The translations under genes were made by a program, and so were the position numbers. A DNA stretch of 64,000 nt from Suillus spraguei (taxonomy: Eukaryota; Basidiomycota; Agaricomycetes; Boletales; Suillaceae), in contig JABCPU010000179.1 in assembly GCA_016800925.1 (NCBI GenBank), positions 1 through 64,000 on the forward strand. The letters run 5' to 3'. Positions 34,901 to 43,135 of the stretch are shown here, in pieces. The notes under the pieces were generated by a model. That model was given only the letters and a program-made list of their open reading frames with translations, did not search any database and was not told where the DNA came from. Numbering within the stretch: the first letter of the stretch is position 1; the number at the start of each line of letters is the position of its first letter.

Positions 34901-36766
34901 CTAGTTTCCGGCATGGTCCTGGTCCCACCCTCTTTGTGGGCTGTAGGGTTCGTGGGGGGAGCCGTAAGGGGAGCTAGACCATCTTGGAGGTGTTGATTGC
35001 GTTTCGGTCTCTTCTTGGGTGGGTGGTTTCCATTGTGTTCGGTGGTCTGCTTGAGGTCTTGTCATCTGCCATGCTTCTGGGATTCGGGATTGACCTCCCA
35101 ATGGGATTCGGTTGGCGTTCCTGTTGTTGAGGTTCCGTTCCTCGCGTTCTTGGTTGTTGTTGTTGTTGGTGGGCCGTCCATGTTCCGCTCTGTTTCTTGG
35201 TGGTGGGTATCGTTGTGGTTGATGATCCTCCGTCGCTTGCTGCCATATTGGGGCTGTCTCATTGTTCTCTTCAAAATTTTGACTCGTTAGTGGTTCCCAG
35301 GTAAGAGGGTCTTCTGTGAGGAAAAATCGGTACTTAGCGTCTTCATTGCGGTTCTTGTGTCCATCCCACTTCTTCGTGAACGTCGGGCATTGTCGACTCC
35401 AGGCGGCGTGGCCCTTCACTTTGCAGTTCCTGCAGAAGAACTCGTTTTGATCTGTGACTTGGCACGCGGCTGTTCGGTGGTGTTCCCCGCATGTACCGCA
35501 CGTCTCCTGTTCCTGTGGGCATTCTGCGGCCATGTGAGTGTTTTCGAACGAGTGGCATTTGAGGCATCTGGTCGGTTCTGGTATTAGCTTTCTTCCATAT
35601 ACTTTCTTACCTTCGATTGTCAGGCCGAACTTGATGGCTTGATTTGCTCCCTCCTTGGAGTTAAAGGTCACTATTATGTGGGCTGTTCGTTGTCCTGGTT
35701 TGCGCCTTGCTTCCGGTTTGATGTATCGTGCCTTGCTAATCGTTTTTGGTTTCAAGCCCGCCTTCTTCTCGACGTCCGCTAGTGCTGCTGGGTTGTTGGG
35801 TACAAAGGTTACTGGTACATTTTCCACTATAACGTTGTGTGTTCACTCCTTGATCACTATTTCCGCTCCGAAGTGTTCCAGGAAGTATCCTCGGTTTGCT
35901 GCCACGTTGAACCACTCTGCTGCCTCGAGTGAGTTGAGCTCGTAAAGGACTCCTCCATGAGGGAGACGGCGTGCTGAGATGAAGTTGATTGATGTTGGAA
36001 GTACGACTTTCTCCTTTGACATTTGCTCCACTGCTAAGGTGGCCTTTGCTACTAGTTGCACCTCCGTTAGGTCTTTCAGAGAGCTGGCGAAGAGCTGTGA
36101 TCGTCTGTCGACTAGGATCTGCCTTGCCTGTGTCTCGCTTCTCGCTAGTACCTTCGTTAGTGGGGCAGGGATGTTAGTTTTGGCTGCGTCTGCAAACGTT
36201 CGTGGTCCGTCAGACCGTTCATCACTCGTTCTTTGTGGCGTTGTGCTCTTCATGTTTCCAGCTATCTTTCCCAAATCTTCCGCTGATGATTTCAAGTTGG
36301 TGCGTACCTCCGTCATCGACTCTATTGTTTTCTTTTGCGCGTCTATTGTTTCTGTTAATGTCTCGACTTTCTCGTCTAGGGTCGCAATCAGTCCGCCTAT
36401 TAGGGCTTTGACTTTTTCTATGATGTTTTCCGTGTTTATTTCCGTATTGACTTCCTGTATTATTAGTGCAATTGCTCGTAGTATGTCAGTATGTGTGGCG
36501 CCTAGATTTGCTGTGATACTAAATTCGAATAAAGCTACCGAGATTGATTGCAACATGCTACCGGCTGTTGGCATTACGAGACCATGCATGGACAAGATTT
36601 TTCGTGCTGTGTTCAGGTTGACAACATCTGTCTTCGTTCCTGTGCCCGATATGTGGTCTTGTATGGGTCTACTGGTTGAAAGCAAAGGTTTATCAGCTGC
36701 TGTCCGTCGGTTGGCCCTACCTGTGGTTGTCGTGGTGACCGGGCTCGTTGAGTTGATTGTTGGCAT
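34901..36766 (-). pseudogene. LINE 1 ORF1: nucleic-acid-binding protein with an in-frame TGA
   Basis: A 622-codon frame with the ATG at 36766 (MPTINSTSPVTT). The first half has the segment TARKILSMHGLVMPTAGSML, and a coiled, Lys/Glu-rich region follows. The C-terminal half has three CCHC-type zinc knuckles, beginning CLKCHSFENTHMAAECP, then CGTCGEHHRTAAC and a third ending ARG/SRQCP. The frame is interrupted only once, by TGA at 35843-35845, where LINE 2 has an Arg codon region (IKDRTFHV); the simplest change is CGA to TGA. It binds element RNA in related LINEs. It ends at TAG 34901-34903. Confidence 0.82.
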
Positions 36767-36945
36767 TTTGTTTGCTTTGTTGCTTCGTTCTTGGTTCTTG
36801 GTCTAGGGTTTTGGCGGTTTGTCTGGTGTCCTGGTGACCGCTGGGGCGCCTCTGGGCGTCCTTAGCGCTGTTGAGCGCGTTGTTGGCGGTTGGTTTCCGG
36901 GGTCCTAGTCGGGGTGCCACCTGGTTCAGGTCCAAGAAGCGATTC

Positions 36946-36958
36946 GGTCAAACAGTCT
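36946..36958. repeat. Target-site duplication of LINE 1, right copy
   Basis: GGTCAAACAGTCT, identical to 30336-30348. Confidence 0.9.
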
Positions 36959-37095
36959 ACCAACCTCCTACTCGAATTATCGTGCATACCGACGCTGATG
37001 TTGTTATACCAGACGACAATGGTTTGGTTGAACTTCCGCCGCAATATTCAGAGCATTGGGGTGTCCGTGCCTTCCAATCCGAGTCTGCGTCGTGA
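36946..37095 (+). pseudogene. Paralog 4, 3' remainder of the tail exon
   Basis: After the LINE the frame resumes at the duplicated site (GQTVYQPPTRI) and runs through LPPQYSEHWGVRAF to a TGA at 37093-37095. The PPxY motif is thus preserved here too, although it is separated from the rest of the gene. Confidence 0.85.
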
Positions 37096-37488
37096 CCTAC
37101 CAGCACGTTGGCGCACCCTCGAGTCTTCGGATGTGGGTAAAGCTGTAGCACATTCGTTTTATTTCGTTAGTGTGTCTTGTCTTCGATAGTGACGTACCAA
37201 GGGCATCGTACTCCTACTTTATTGGGTCGAGTGAATTTTCATGGCACGTTCTTCTCAAGCGTCCAATATCATGCACTTAGTAAAGCACCTCATTTCTGGG
37301 ATATGAAGCGTAGGACCTGAATTTGCTACCACTTTTCATGGTACTGTAAAATGTAACAGCAAGAAATCAATGTGTGATGACAAGACAGTGAGATGTTGTA
37401 TAGATCTGGTAGCTTCAAACTGGCTACCGGTACTAAACGCGCAGGTCAGGTTACGAGTCTGGGAAACCATTGTGAACAAACACGCACC

Positions 37489-37617
37489 TGTAACATGGTC
37501 AGACCGCCGCCCACATAACCGTTACACCAAAAGGTGAAATACTGAAAGCTTAGCTTTCAGCATCAGCGGCGGTATATGTACTGATTATGGGAACTCAGGT
37601 AAGCCAGCGTGCTTACA
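37489..37617. mobile_element. 129-bp insertion with TGTAA...TTACA ends and 5-bp duplication
   Basis: Absent from the homologous site near 24183, where GCACCTTGGCA is continuous. Here GCACC occurs on both sides (37484-37488 and 37618-37622). The ends are TGTAA and TTACA. A near-perfect palindrome CTGAAAGCT-T-AGCTTTCAG lies at 37542-37560. TG...CA ends and a 5-bp duplication fit a very short LTR-type or other small element; no coding capacity. Confidence 0.65.
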
Positions 37618-38204
37618 GCACCTTGGCAAGTTTCTCGACTTTACATAAAATAGTGAAGCGAGACTGCACATGCATTGTACCTGAGGGATGCTGCAGCTTG
37701 CAGGATTGGCAACATAATCACGAATGGGAGAGTAGTAGACCTTCACGAGGAGACTGCTGTCGATAGGAATATCCATGACAAACCATAGCTGCGCCAATAC
37801 TGTTTCTGCATACCTGCCTTCACTAGGGCGAAGAAGGAAGTTTCGATATTTGTGAAATTGACAGAGGGTTCGCAAGGGCAGCGACAACAAACAAACACAT
37901 GTATGCCCGCTTGGATAAACACATGCGGGCGAGACTGTGCGGAGTGTATGGTCGCATCACTTGTACACTTCCGATCTTGGTGGCAATTTGCTCGTTAGCT
38001 GGAGCACTGCGAGCTGAAGCCGGTCACAGGGATGCGTCAATTGATAAATGTAGACTCCACAATGAAACGTCTGTCTGGTGCCAGCTACTCAAATTTACCC
38101 TTGGTTGGCCAGGAAAAGTGGGACAGGACCGTCCACTTCACAACTTTCTGAAGGAATAGGAATACTCCAAGTAGAGTAGACAACTTGGCCGACATCTGCA
38201 TCAT

Positions 38205-38465
38205 CTATCGAAATGGTGGCTGCAACACCCTTCTCAAAGATATCTTGCACATCAACGGGCGTACTTCCAAGTTCCACAGATATGAGCCTCCACGCGACTC
38301 ATAATCAGAATGAGTCGCGGGTAGATCGGGATCGCGAAGAGCTCGGGCAAGCATGGTCCTAGATGTCTTCATAGAGTCGAATGTGAATTGATTGAGGAAT
38401 TCTGGTGTGCATCCATGATCATGAAGGGCATCAACAACGAACCCCAAAAGCAGACACTCGCGCAA
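38205..38465 (-). CDS. Doubtful ORF, possible exon of an eroded gene
   Basis: An 86-codon minus-strand frame starting MRECLLLGFVVDALHDHGC and continuing with a hydrophilic segment. A neighbouring frame (38095-38277) could be a following exon (VDVQDIFEKGVAATISIDD). No family recognised. The homologous DNA near 25 kb does not keep the frame, which argues that any gene here is dead or that the frame is chance. Confidence 0.2.
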   Translation of the reverse strand: MRECLLLGFVVDALHDHGCTPEFLNQFTFDSMKTSRTMLARALRDPDLPATHSDYESRGGSYLWNLEVRPLMCKISLRRVLQPPFR

Positions 38466-39153
38466 CTCGCGCAGTCTGAAATTTGAATTTATGTAGAGGT
38501 GTGGTCACGAAGCTTAATCTTGTCTGGGTGTAAAAGGGTCCCTGAAAGTTTGTTTTGAAGCTGCTGATGGCCATATACTTATGGACAACAGCTGAATGAA
38601 ATACTTACACAACGTAAGTCAGAAAATAGATATTCCCACGATCCACTTCATCCTGTTATCTTCAGAATCTCTCGTCCTCTCAGCTACGGCAAACAAAATG
38701 GTGAAATTGCAAGGTGTAGTTATGTACAAGAGCTACCTGAGTGCTAACTTGACATCGTACAGGCCTTAAAAGTCTGCAGATCTTGTCTTCTTATCAATCA
38801 CCACGCTCCCAAAAAAATGCTCCATGACATGTGGCAGGGGCCTGCCTTTGGATTAATTTGCCCGTGTGGTATGTTAAACTGCACGGATGAATAATCAAAA
38901 GGCAGGGTGACTCTGACTCTGTGGCCGGGCCTCGGCCTCGTGAACTCGCACGAGATTCATGTGACTTGCTCAAGTACTTGTATCAAATAATACGAAGCGG
39001 TGTTAGACTGTCAATAGATCCTCCATGAAGATCAGGCGTGCACACTGCAAACTGCATGCCATATCCGCGAGTCACAACACGAAGGGTATATCTTCTCTCG
39101 TTAGATTTGCTATCAACATTTCTCTCTGATCACTCTATTCCAGACACTTCTCC

Positions 39154-40170
39154 ATGTCCCAATTCGTGGGGGCTGCGCCTCTCTCTGTCGAAGTTTCTTC
39201 GTTCCGCGCTCCTTTTGACGCTACAGATGCTGATTTGATCATTCATACCTCGGACGACGCAAAGTTTGCTGTCCACAAGATCTTCCTCACCGTTGCATCG
39301 CCGCTTTTGAGGCGTTTTCTATTATCAGGGGCATCCTCTCCATGTCCGCCGTTTGAGGGGCTCGTCCTTAAACACAACGGTAATCAGGCCATTATCAAAC
39401 TTGAAGAAGACGCTCAAACAACTGAGAGGGTGCTGCAATTTTGCTACCCCTTCTCCAATCCCGTATTGAGCAACCTGAACGATGTGCAGGCCGTCTTGGA
39501 GATGATGAGAAAGTTCGGGATGAAGGGTTTGATGAATAGAGTTAAGGGCTCGCTCATGCAGCAAGCATTCCTAGATGATCAGCCGCTGCGCGTATTCGCT
39601 ATCGCATACCGTTACGGTTTGGAGGACGAAGCCCGCATAGCTGCGAAATATACAGTCCGCCAGCCCTTCTTCACTCCCTACGTCGAAGAGCTGGAACACA
39701 TTCCCGCGTCCGTCTATCACCGCCTCCTCCAGTACCACCGAAAGTGCAGCGTCGCCACGTGCTCGCTGACAGCTGACTTCTCCTGGTTTCCCAGCTTCGC
39801 ATCACGCTGGGTATGGTTCCAATGCGATGACTGCGTTCATCACTCCCTATCGTGGCCTCTTTCTGATGGGAAGATATACGAAGTAAATGCATGGTTCATC
39901 GAGTTTATGGAGCGCGCTAGGAATGTTCTTCGTGAGCGCCCTTGTAGCAGGGTCATCGCAGATCCATTCTTGATTGCGGAATGCCTGGAAGCAGCATCTG
40001 GTTGCCATACGTGTCGACCAGCTGCCTTCCTAGATCTCAGTGTGTTTATCGGGGAACACTTCGTCTTGGAGATTGAGAGGGCGATCGATACTGTAAGCTC
40101 GTTGAAACTCGCCTTCTTCACGTGCGCTGATTCTGGTTGTCCTAAGGTGGAGCTTGATATCCCATTCTAG
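39154..40170 (+). CDS. BTB/POZ domain protein 1
   Basis: A single-exon gene of 338 residues. The N-terminal BTB/POZ fold covers about residues 20-125: DATDADLIIHTSDDAKFAVHK followed by IFLTVASPLLRRFLL is the family's first strand and helix, with a Leu/Pro-rich insert and then LQFCYPFSNPVLSNLNDVQAVLEMMRKFGM. The rest is helical and ends with a CHTC motif (about residue 285), as in many Agaricomycete BTB-only proteins. These form dimers and may act as adaptors, but no specific role is known. The neighbour 217 bp downstream is a related gene in the same orientation, so a local duplication is likely. The ATG at 39154 is chosen because it precedes the BTB fold by a normal distance. Confidence 0.88.
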   Translation: MSQFVGAAPLSVEVSSFRAPFDATDADLIIHTSDDAKFAVHKIFLTVASPLLRRFLLSGASSPCPPFEGLVLKHNGNQAIIKLEEDAQTTERVLQFCYPFSNPVLSNLNDVQAVLEMMRKFGMKGLMNRVKGSLMQQAFLDDQPLRVFAIAYRYGLEDEARIAAKYTVRQPFFTPYVEELEHIPASVYHRLLQYHRKCSVATCSLTADFSWFPSFASRWVWFQCDDCVHHSLSWPLSDGKIYEVNAWFIEFMERARNVLRERPCSRVIADPFLIAECLEAASGCHTCRPAAFLDLSVFIGEHFVLEIERAIDTVSSLKLAFFTCADSGCPKVELDIPF

Positions 40171-40387
40171 CTAAAATAAATGAATGAAGGATTTATTTGA
40201 AGTACAGAATACCGCGTTGTATGTATTCCGATTGTTTCAGAATCTTACTTTATCTGGGGACCATCATCAGCCCCTTGGCGATGCAAATATGACTAGTCAA
40301 CTTTCTTTCAGCGTTTAAATACAGTCGAAAAGATTCACTTCTGCCTATCTCGCATCCGGGTGCGAGACCTTGTTTCTGTCGTCAGTC

Positions 40388-41311
40388 ATGTCGAACGCTG
40401 AAGAAATCACCACTGCTGAAGCACCATTCAATGACCATAACTGTGACAGCATCCTGCAATCAACCAATGGTGTAAACTTTCACGTTTACAAGCTTGTTCT
40501 GTCGCTCATGTCACCCGTATTCAAAGACAAGTTCACGTCACCACAAAACGAATCGCAGTTGGATAAATCATCCGTATCCATCATGACTGTTCCCGAGGGT
40601 AGCACACCTCTTAGATCCTTACTTCTCCTTTGCTACCCTGCCGCAACCCCAACGTTTAACAGTTTGGATGATGTAAAGGCTGTCCTAAAAGCGGCCAAGC
40701 GGTATGATATGCAAGCAGTCCTCAGTCGTGCAGGAGATCTTATCATCGCTCAATTCCTACCTGATCACTTTCTCGACCTATACGCTCTTTCTTGTCGATT
40801 CGGATGGCAGCATCATGCTCAGACCGCCGCTACCCGCGCCCTTGAGATCAAGGATCTGGGCCGACCCAGCAATGGGTTTAACGGTTTGCAGGACATCACC
40901 GGTGCAGATTACCACAGGCTCCTCGTATATCATTATCTATGCGGCGTCGCCGCTCAAAAAGTCGGAGACTCTCTTTCCTGGCTACCATCGTCATCTGGAG
41001 AAATGCAATTGCAAATGTGGATATGCAAATGCAGACTCACGGGCAGTGCTAAGACGCTCCAGATTGGGAACATCGGCGAGTTGAAGATCGTTCCGTGGTT
41101 TGAAGAGTACTTGGTCTCAAGTGGGAAGGAGTTGTTAGCGAGACCATGCGAGTTGACCATAATGGAGTCGAAATGTTATAATCAAGCTGTGATGGAAGCG
41201 ACAAAGTGCGATGATTGCCGAAGTGCGGTCATCAAAAATATGGATAGATTCCGTGCTTTGTATATCGCACAAGTTAAAAAGGTGGTTGCAACTGTGAGCT
41301 TTTCCTGCTGA
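40388..41311 (+). CDS. BTB/POZ domain protein 2
   Basis: A single-exon gene of 307 residues. The ATG at 40388 is the first in frame; the frame stays open upstream from a TTG at 40370 but without an ATG. The BTB/POZ fold starts near residue 15 (FNDHNCDSILQSTNGVNFHVYKLVL) and continues with LLLCYPAATPTFNSLDDVKAVLKAAKRYDMQ. The C-terminal part has WFEEYLVSSGKELLARPCE and CDDCRSAV, matching the layout of BTB protein 1 (WFIEFMERARNVLRERPC and CHTCRPAAF). The two proteins are clearly related but diverged, so the duplication is old. Function unknown. Confidence 0.87.
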   Translation: MSNAEEITTAEAPFNDHNCDSILQSTNGVNFHVYKLVLSLMSPVFKDKFTSPQNESQLDKSSVSIMTVPEGSTPLRSLLLLCYPAATPTFNSLDDVKAVLKAAKRYDMQAVLSRAGDLIIAQFLPDHFLDLYALSCRFGWQHHAQTAATRALEIKDLGRPSNGFNGLQDITGADYHRLLVYHYLCGVAAQKVGDSLSWLPSSSGEMQLQMWICKCRLTGSAKTLQIGNIGELKIVPWFEEYLVSSGKELLARPCELTIMESKCYNQAVMEATKCDDCRSAVIKNMDRFRALYIAQVKKVVATVSFSC

Positions 41312-41734
41312 CTGATTCATTGCCGATTATTAAAAGCTCACCCCGCTTCTGCAGGTGAAATTGTAAACTTCTTGACAACATACTGCAACGTTGCCGCGTG
41401 TTGCTATTCATTGGATGCTGAGTGGCTGTTGGAACACCGTACCTAGTAGGTCATGATGGGAAATAAGTTCGCTAGGATATAGATGTGAATATCGATGTGC
41501 GCATGAATGGTCACTGAGGGGTCCGTTTTCACTGGGGCTGAGTGCTGAGCCTTCAAAACTTCAAGTCACAATCGAGATTTGTGCACCTATCCTAGTTTAA
41601 GGTCTGTCCTTTCCCATGGTTGGTACTTCCCCGTCATAGGCATCTGGCCGACTAGCCGGACGATTTTATGAGTCCCAATGTGTTCAGGCTCGTTGGGAGC
41701 TTGTTTAAGCTTATCCTTGACTTGACGGTGGATG
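41312..41734. other. Intergenic region after the BTB pair
   Basis: No gene, repeat or structured RNA was recognised. Confidence 0.5.
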
Positions 41735-42150
41735 CATCAGGAAATCATGAGTTTACTTATTCCTTACTTATTTCAAACTTTTCCCACTTATTTCAAATGG
41801 ACCTACTTTTTTTCTGAAATTTGACAACTGCTTCAAATTGAGTATTCCAATATGTTTGTTGGGCCTGAGAGACAAGTTTCATTGCATAAGACCAACAATT
41901 AGTGACTAGTATGAAGCTCGAGTGACACATTAATGCTGATGATTTTATTTCTCAAATATTCTCTTGAGGTACTATTTTGCAAATTAAGAGTCCAATAATT
42001 TTATAGCACACATTTATAATGATGGCTAACAGATCCTGATAGTTCAGTTGGGACCAGGTGGTAATTTAAGAGAAATAAGTAGATCCATTTGGAATAAGTG
42101 GGAAAAGTTTGAAATAAGTAAGGAATAGGTAAACTCATGATTTCCTGATG
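41735..42150. mobile_element. 416-bp inverted-repeat element with ~75-bp terminal repeats
   Basis: Left end CATCAGGAAATCATGAGTTT, right end the inverted form; arms match over about 75 bp with three single-base differences. Between them is AT-rich non-coding DNA. The tip CATCAGGAAAT is shared with the elements at 29779 and 30873, but the rest of the arm and the interior differ, so it is a related subfamily. I see no clear target duplication. It ends directly against the 64-bp duplicated segment. Confidence 0.75.
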
Positions 42151-42213
42151 GCGGTATATGTACTGATTATGGGAACTCAGGTAAGCCAGCGTGCTTACAG
42201 CACCTTGGCAAGT
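42150..42213. repeat. 64-bp exact copy of 37568-37631
   Basis: Identical over 64 bases to the right part of the 129-bp insertion plus its GCACC duplication plus nine bases of the flank after paralog 4 (ending TTGGCAAGT). It is wedged between the 416-bp element and the first Helitron-like unit. Confidence 0.85.
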
Positions 42214-42871
42214 CACTCCTTTTGCTTCCTGTGCCAAAGGCACAACGGGTGGTGGACTCGTCTATAAAGTAAGGGGGGAAAGGTGGGAAGGTGTTCGCTA
42301 GCTCGCGTGGCTTTCGCTAAGGAGCGCTTGCTACGCTTAGTGCGCTTAGCTCGGTTATTTCGCTTAACACCTTTTTGGAAATTTCTCGCGTGGTTTTTTT
42401 CAAGTGCCGACACAGTTGTCCCATTGTGTGATTGCGTGGATTTGTCACGTGCAGTGCCACATGGGTTGAAATTTGCCACGGGTTGTCTAAAGCTGGGGTA
42501 AACACAAATTATGGGTTGTCATTTGCCACAGGTTGTCTGAAGCTGGGGGAAAATGAAATTATTAGGATAGAGCCGAGGCCAGGGAGCCAAAAGGGAGAGT
42601 GAAGGCAAAAGTGAAGGCAAAAAGGAGTGCAAAGGAGTGGAAAGCAAAAAAGGAGGGCAAGCCAAAAATGAGTGCAACTGCAGAAGATGGCTGATAGGTA
42701 AAAACAGAAGGAACTCATCAGCATGCTAAAACCCCAGAACAGCATGATGAATATTCAAGGAAACTCAAGGATGGCCCACCACCTGGGTGGAAACCCTGAG
42801 TCTATATTCCATTTAGAGTGTTAAATACTACATTTTAATAGATTATGTTTGGCAACAACTTGAGGAGAAAT
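42214..42871 (+). mobile_element. Helitron-like unit 1, 5' part
   Basis: Begins CACTCCTTTTGCTTCCTGTG directly after foreign sequence. Then comes a small hairpin (GTGCC-AAA-GGCAC), then CGGGTGGTGGACTCGTCTAT and the common 5' region shared by units at 49788, 56985, 58474, 59568 and 61024. It has no gene. It leads into a GGGAGAY array that is split by LINE 2; the other half of the unit is 49229-49787. Without the LINE the unit is about 1313 bp. Confidence 0.65.
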
Positions 42872-42967
42872 GGGAGACAGGAGATGGGAGATGGGAGACG
42901 GGAGACGGGAGACGGGAGACGGGAGACAGGAGACGGGAGACGGGAGACGGGAGACGGGAGACGGGAG
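42872..42967 (+). repeat. GGGAGAY heptamer minisatellite, left half
   Basis: About 14 copies of GGGAGAC/GGGAGAT. The array continues at 49229 on the other side of LINE 2. The open frames it gives in every phase and strand come from the lack of stops in the repeat and are not genes. Confidence 0.9.
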
Positions 42968-43135
42968 CGATCGCTTCTTGGACCTGAACCAAGTGGCACC
43001 TCGACTAGGACCCCGAAAAACCAACCGAGGCCCTGCGCTCAACAGCGTTCCCGACGCCCAAAGGGCGCCACCCAGCTACTCACATCAAACCCACCTAACC
43101 TCAGAAAATCCAAAACAGTCCCCAGAAGGTCTGAC

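Larger units (their letters stand above)
30349..36945 (-). mobile_element. LINE 1: degraded Tad/I-like non-LTR retrotransposon
   Basis: A 6.6-kb element on the minus strand. Its 5' end (at 36945) begins ATCGCTTCTTGGACC after a few bases and its 3' end is a poly(A), seen as T at 30349-30367. It is bounded by the 13-bp duplication GGTCAAACAGTCT in the tail exon of paralog 4. It has two ORFs, both broken, and a 273-bp inverted-repeat element in the RNase H/C-terminal part. The closest relative in the window is LINE 2 at 42968-49228, with the same 5' and 3' untranslated motifs, including CCCCAACGGACA before the poly(A). The poly(A), the variable-length duplication and the EN-RT-RNase H order identify target-primed reverse transcription. 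Confidence 0.92.
37096..39153. other. Duplicated block after paralog 4, then intergenic DNA
   Basis: 37100-38480 repeats the sequence after paralog 2 (23.8-25.1 kb). It carries a 129-bp insertion that the other copy lacks. A minus-strand coding-like stretch lies at 38095-38465, but the counterpart is not preserved. 38480-39153 shows nothing clear. Confidence 0.45.

Noticed and set aside
41735..42150. Solo LTR
   Set aside because: The ends are inverted over about 75 bp and lack TG...CA.
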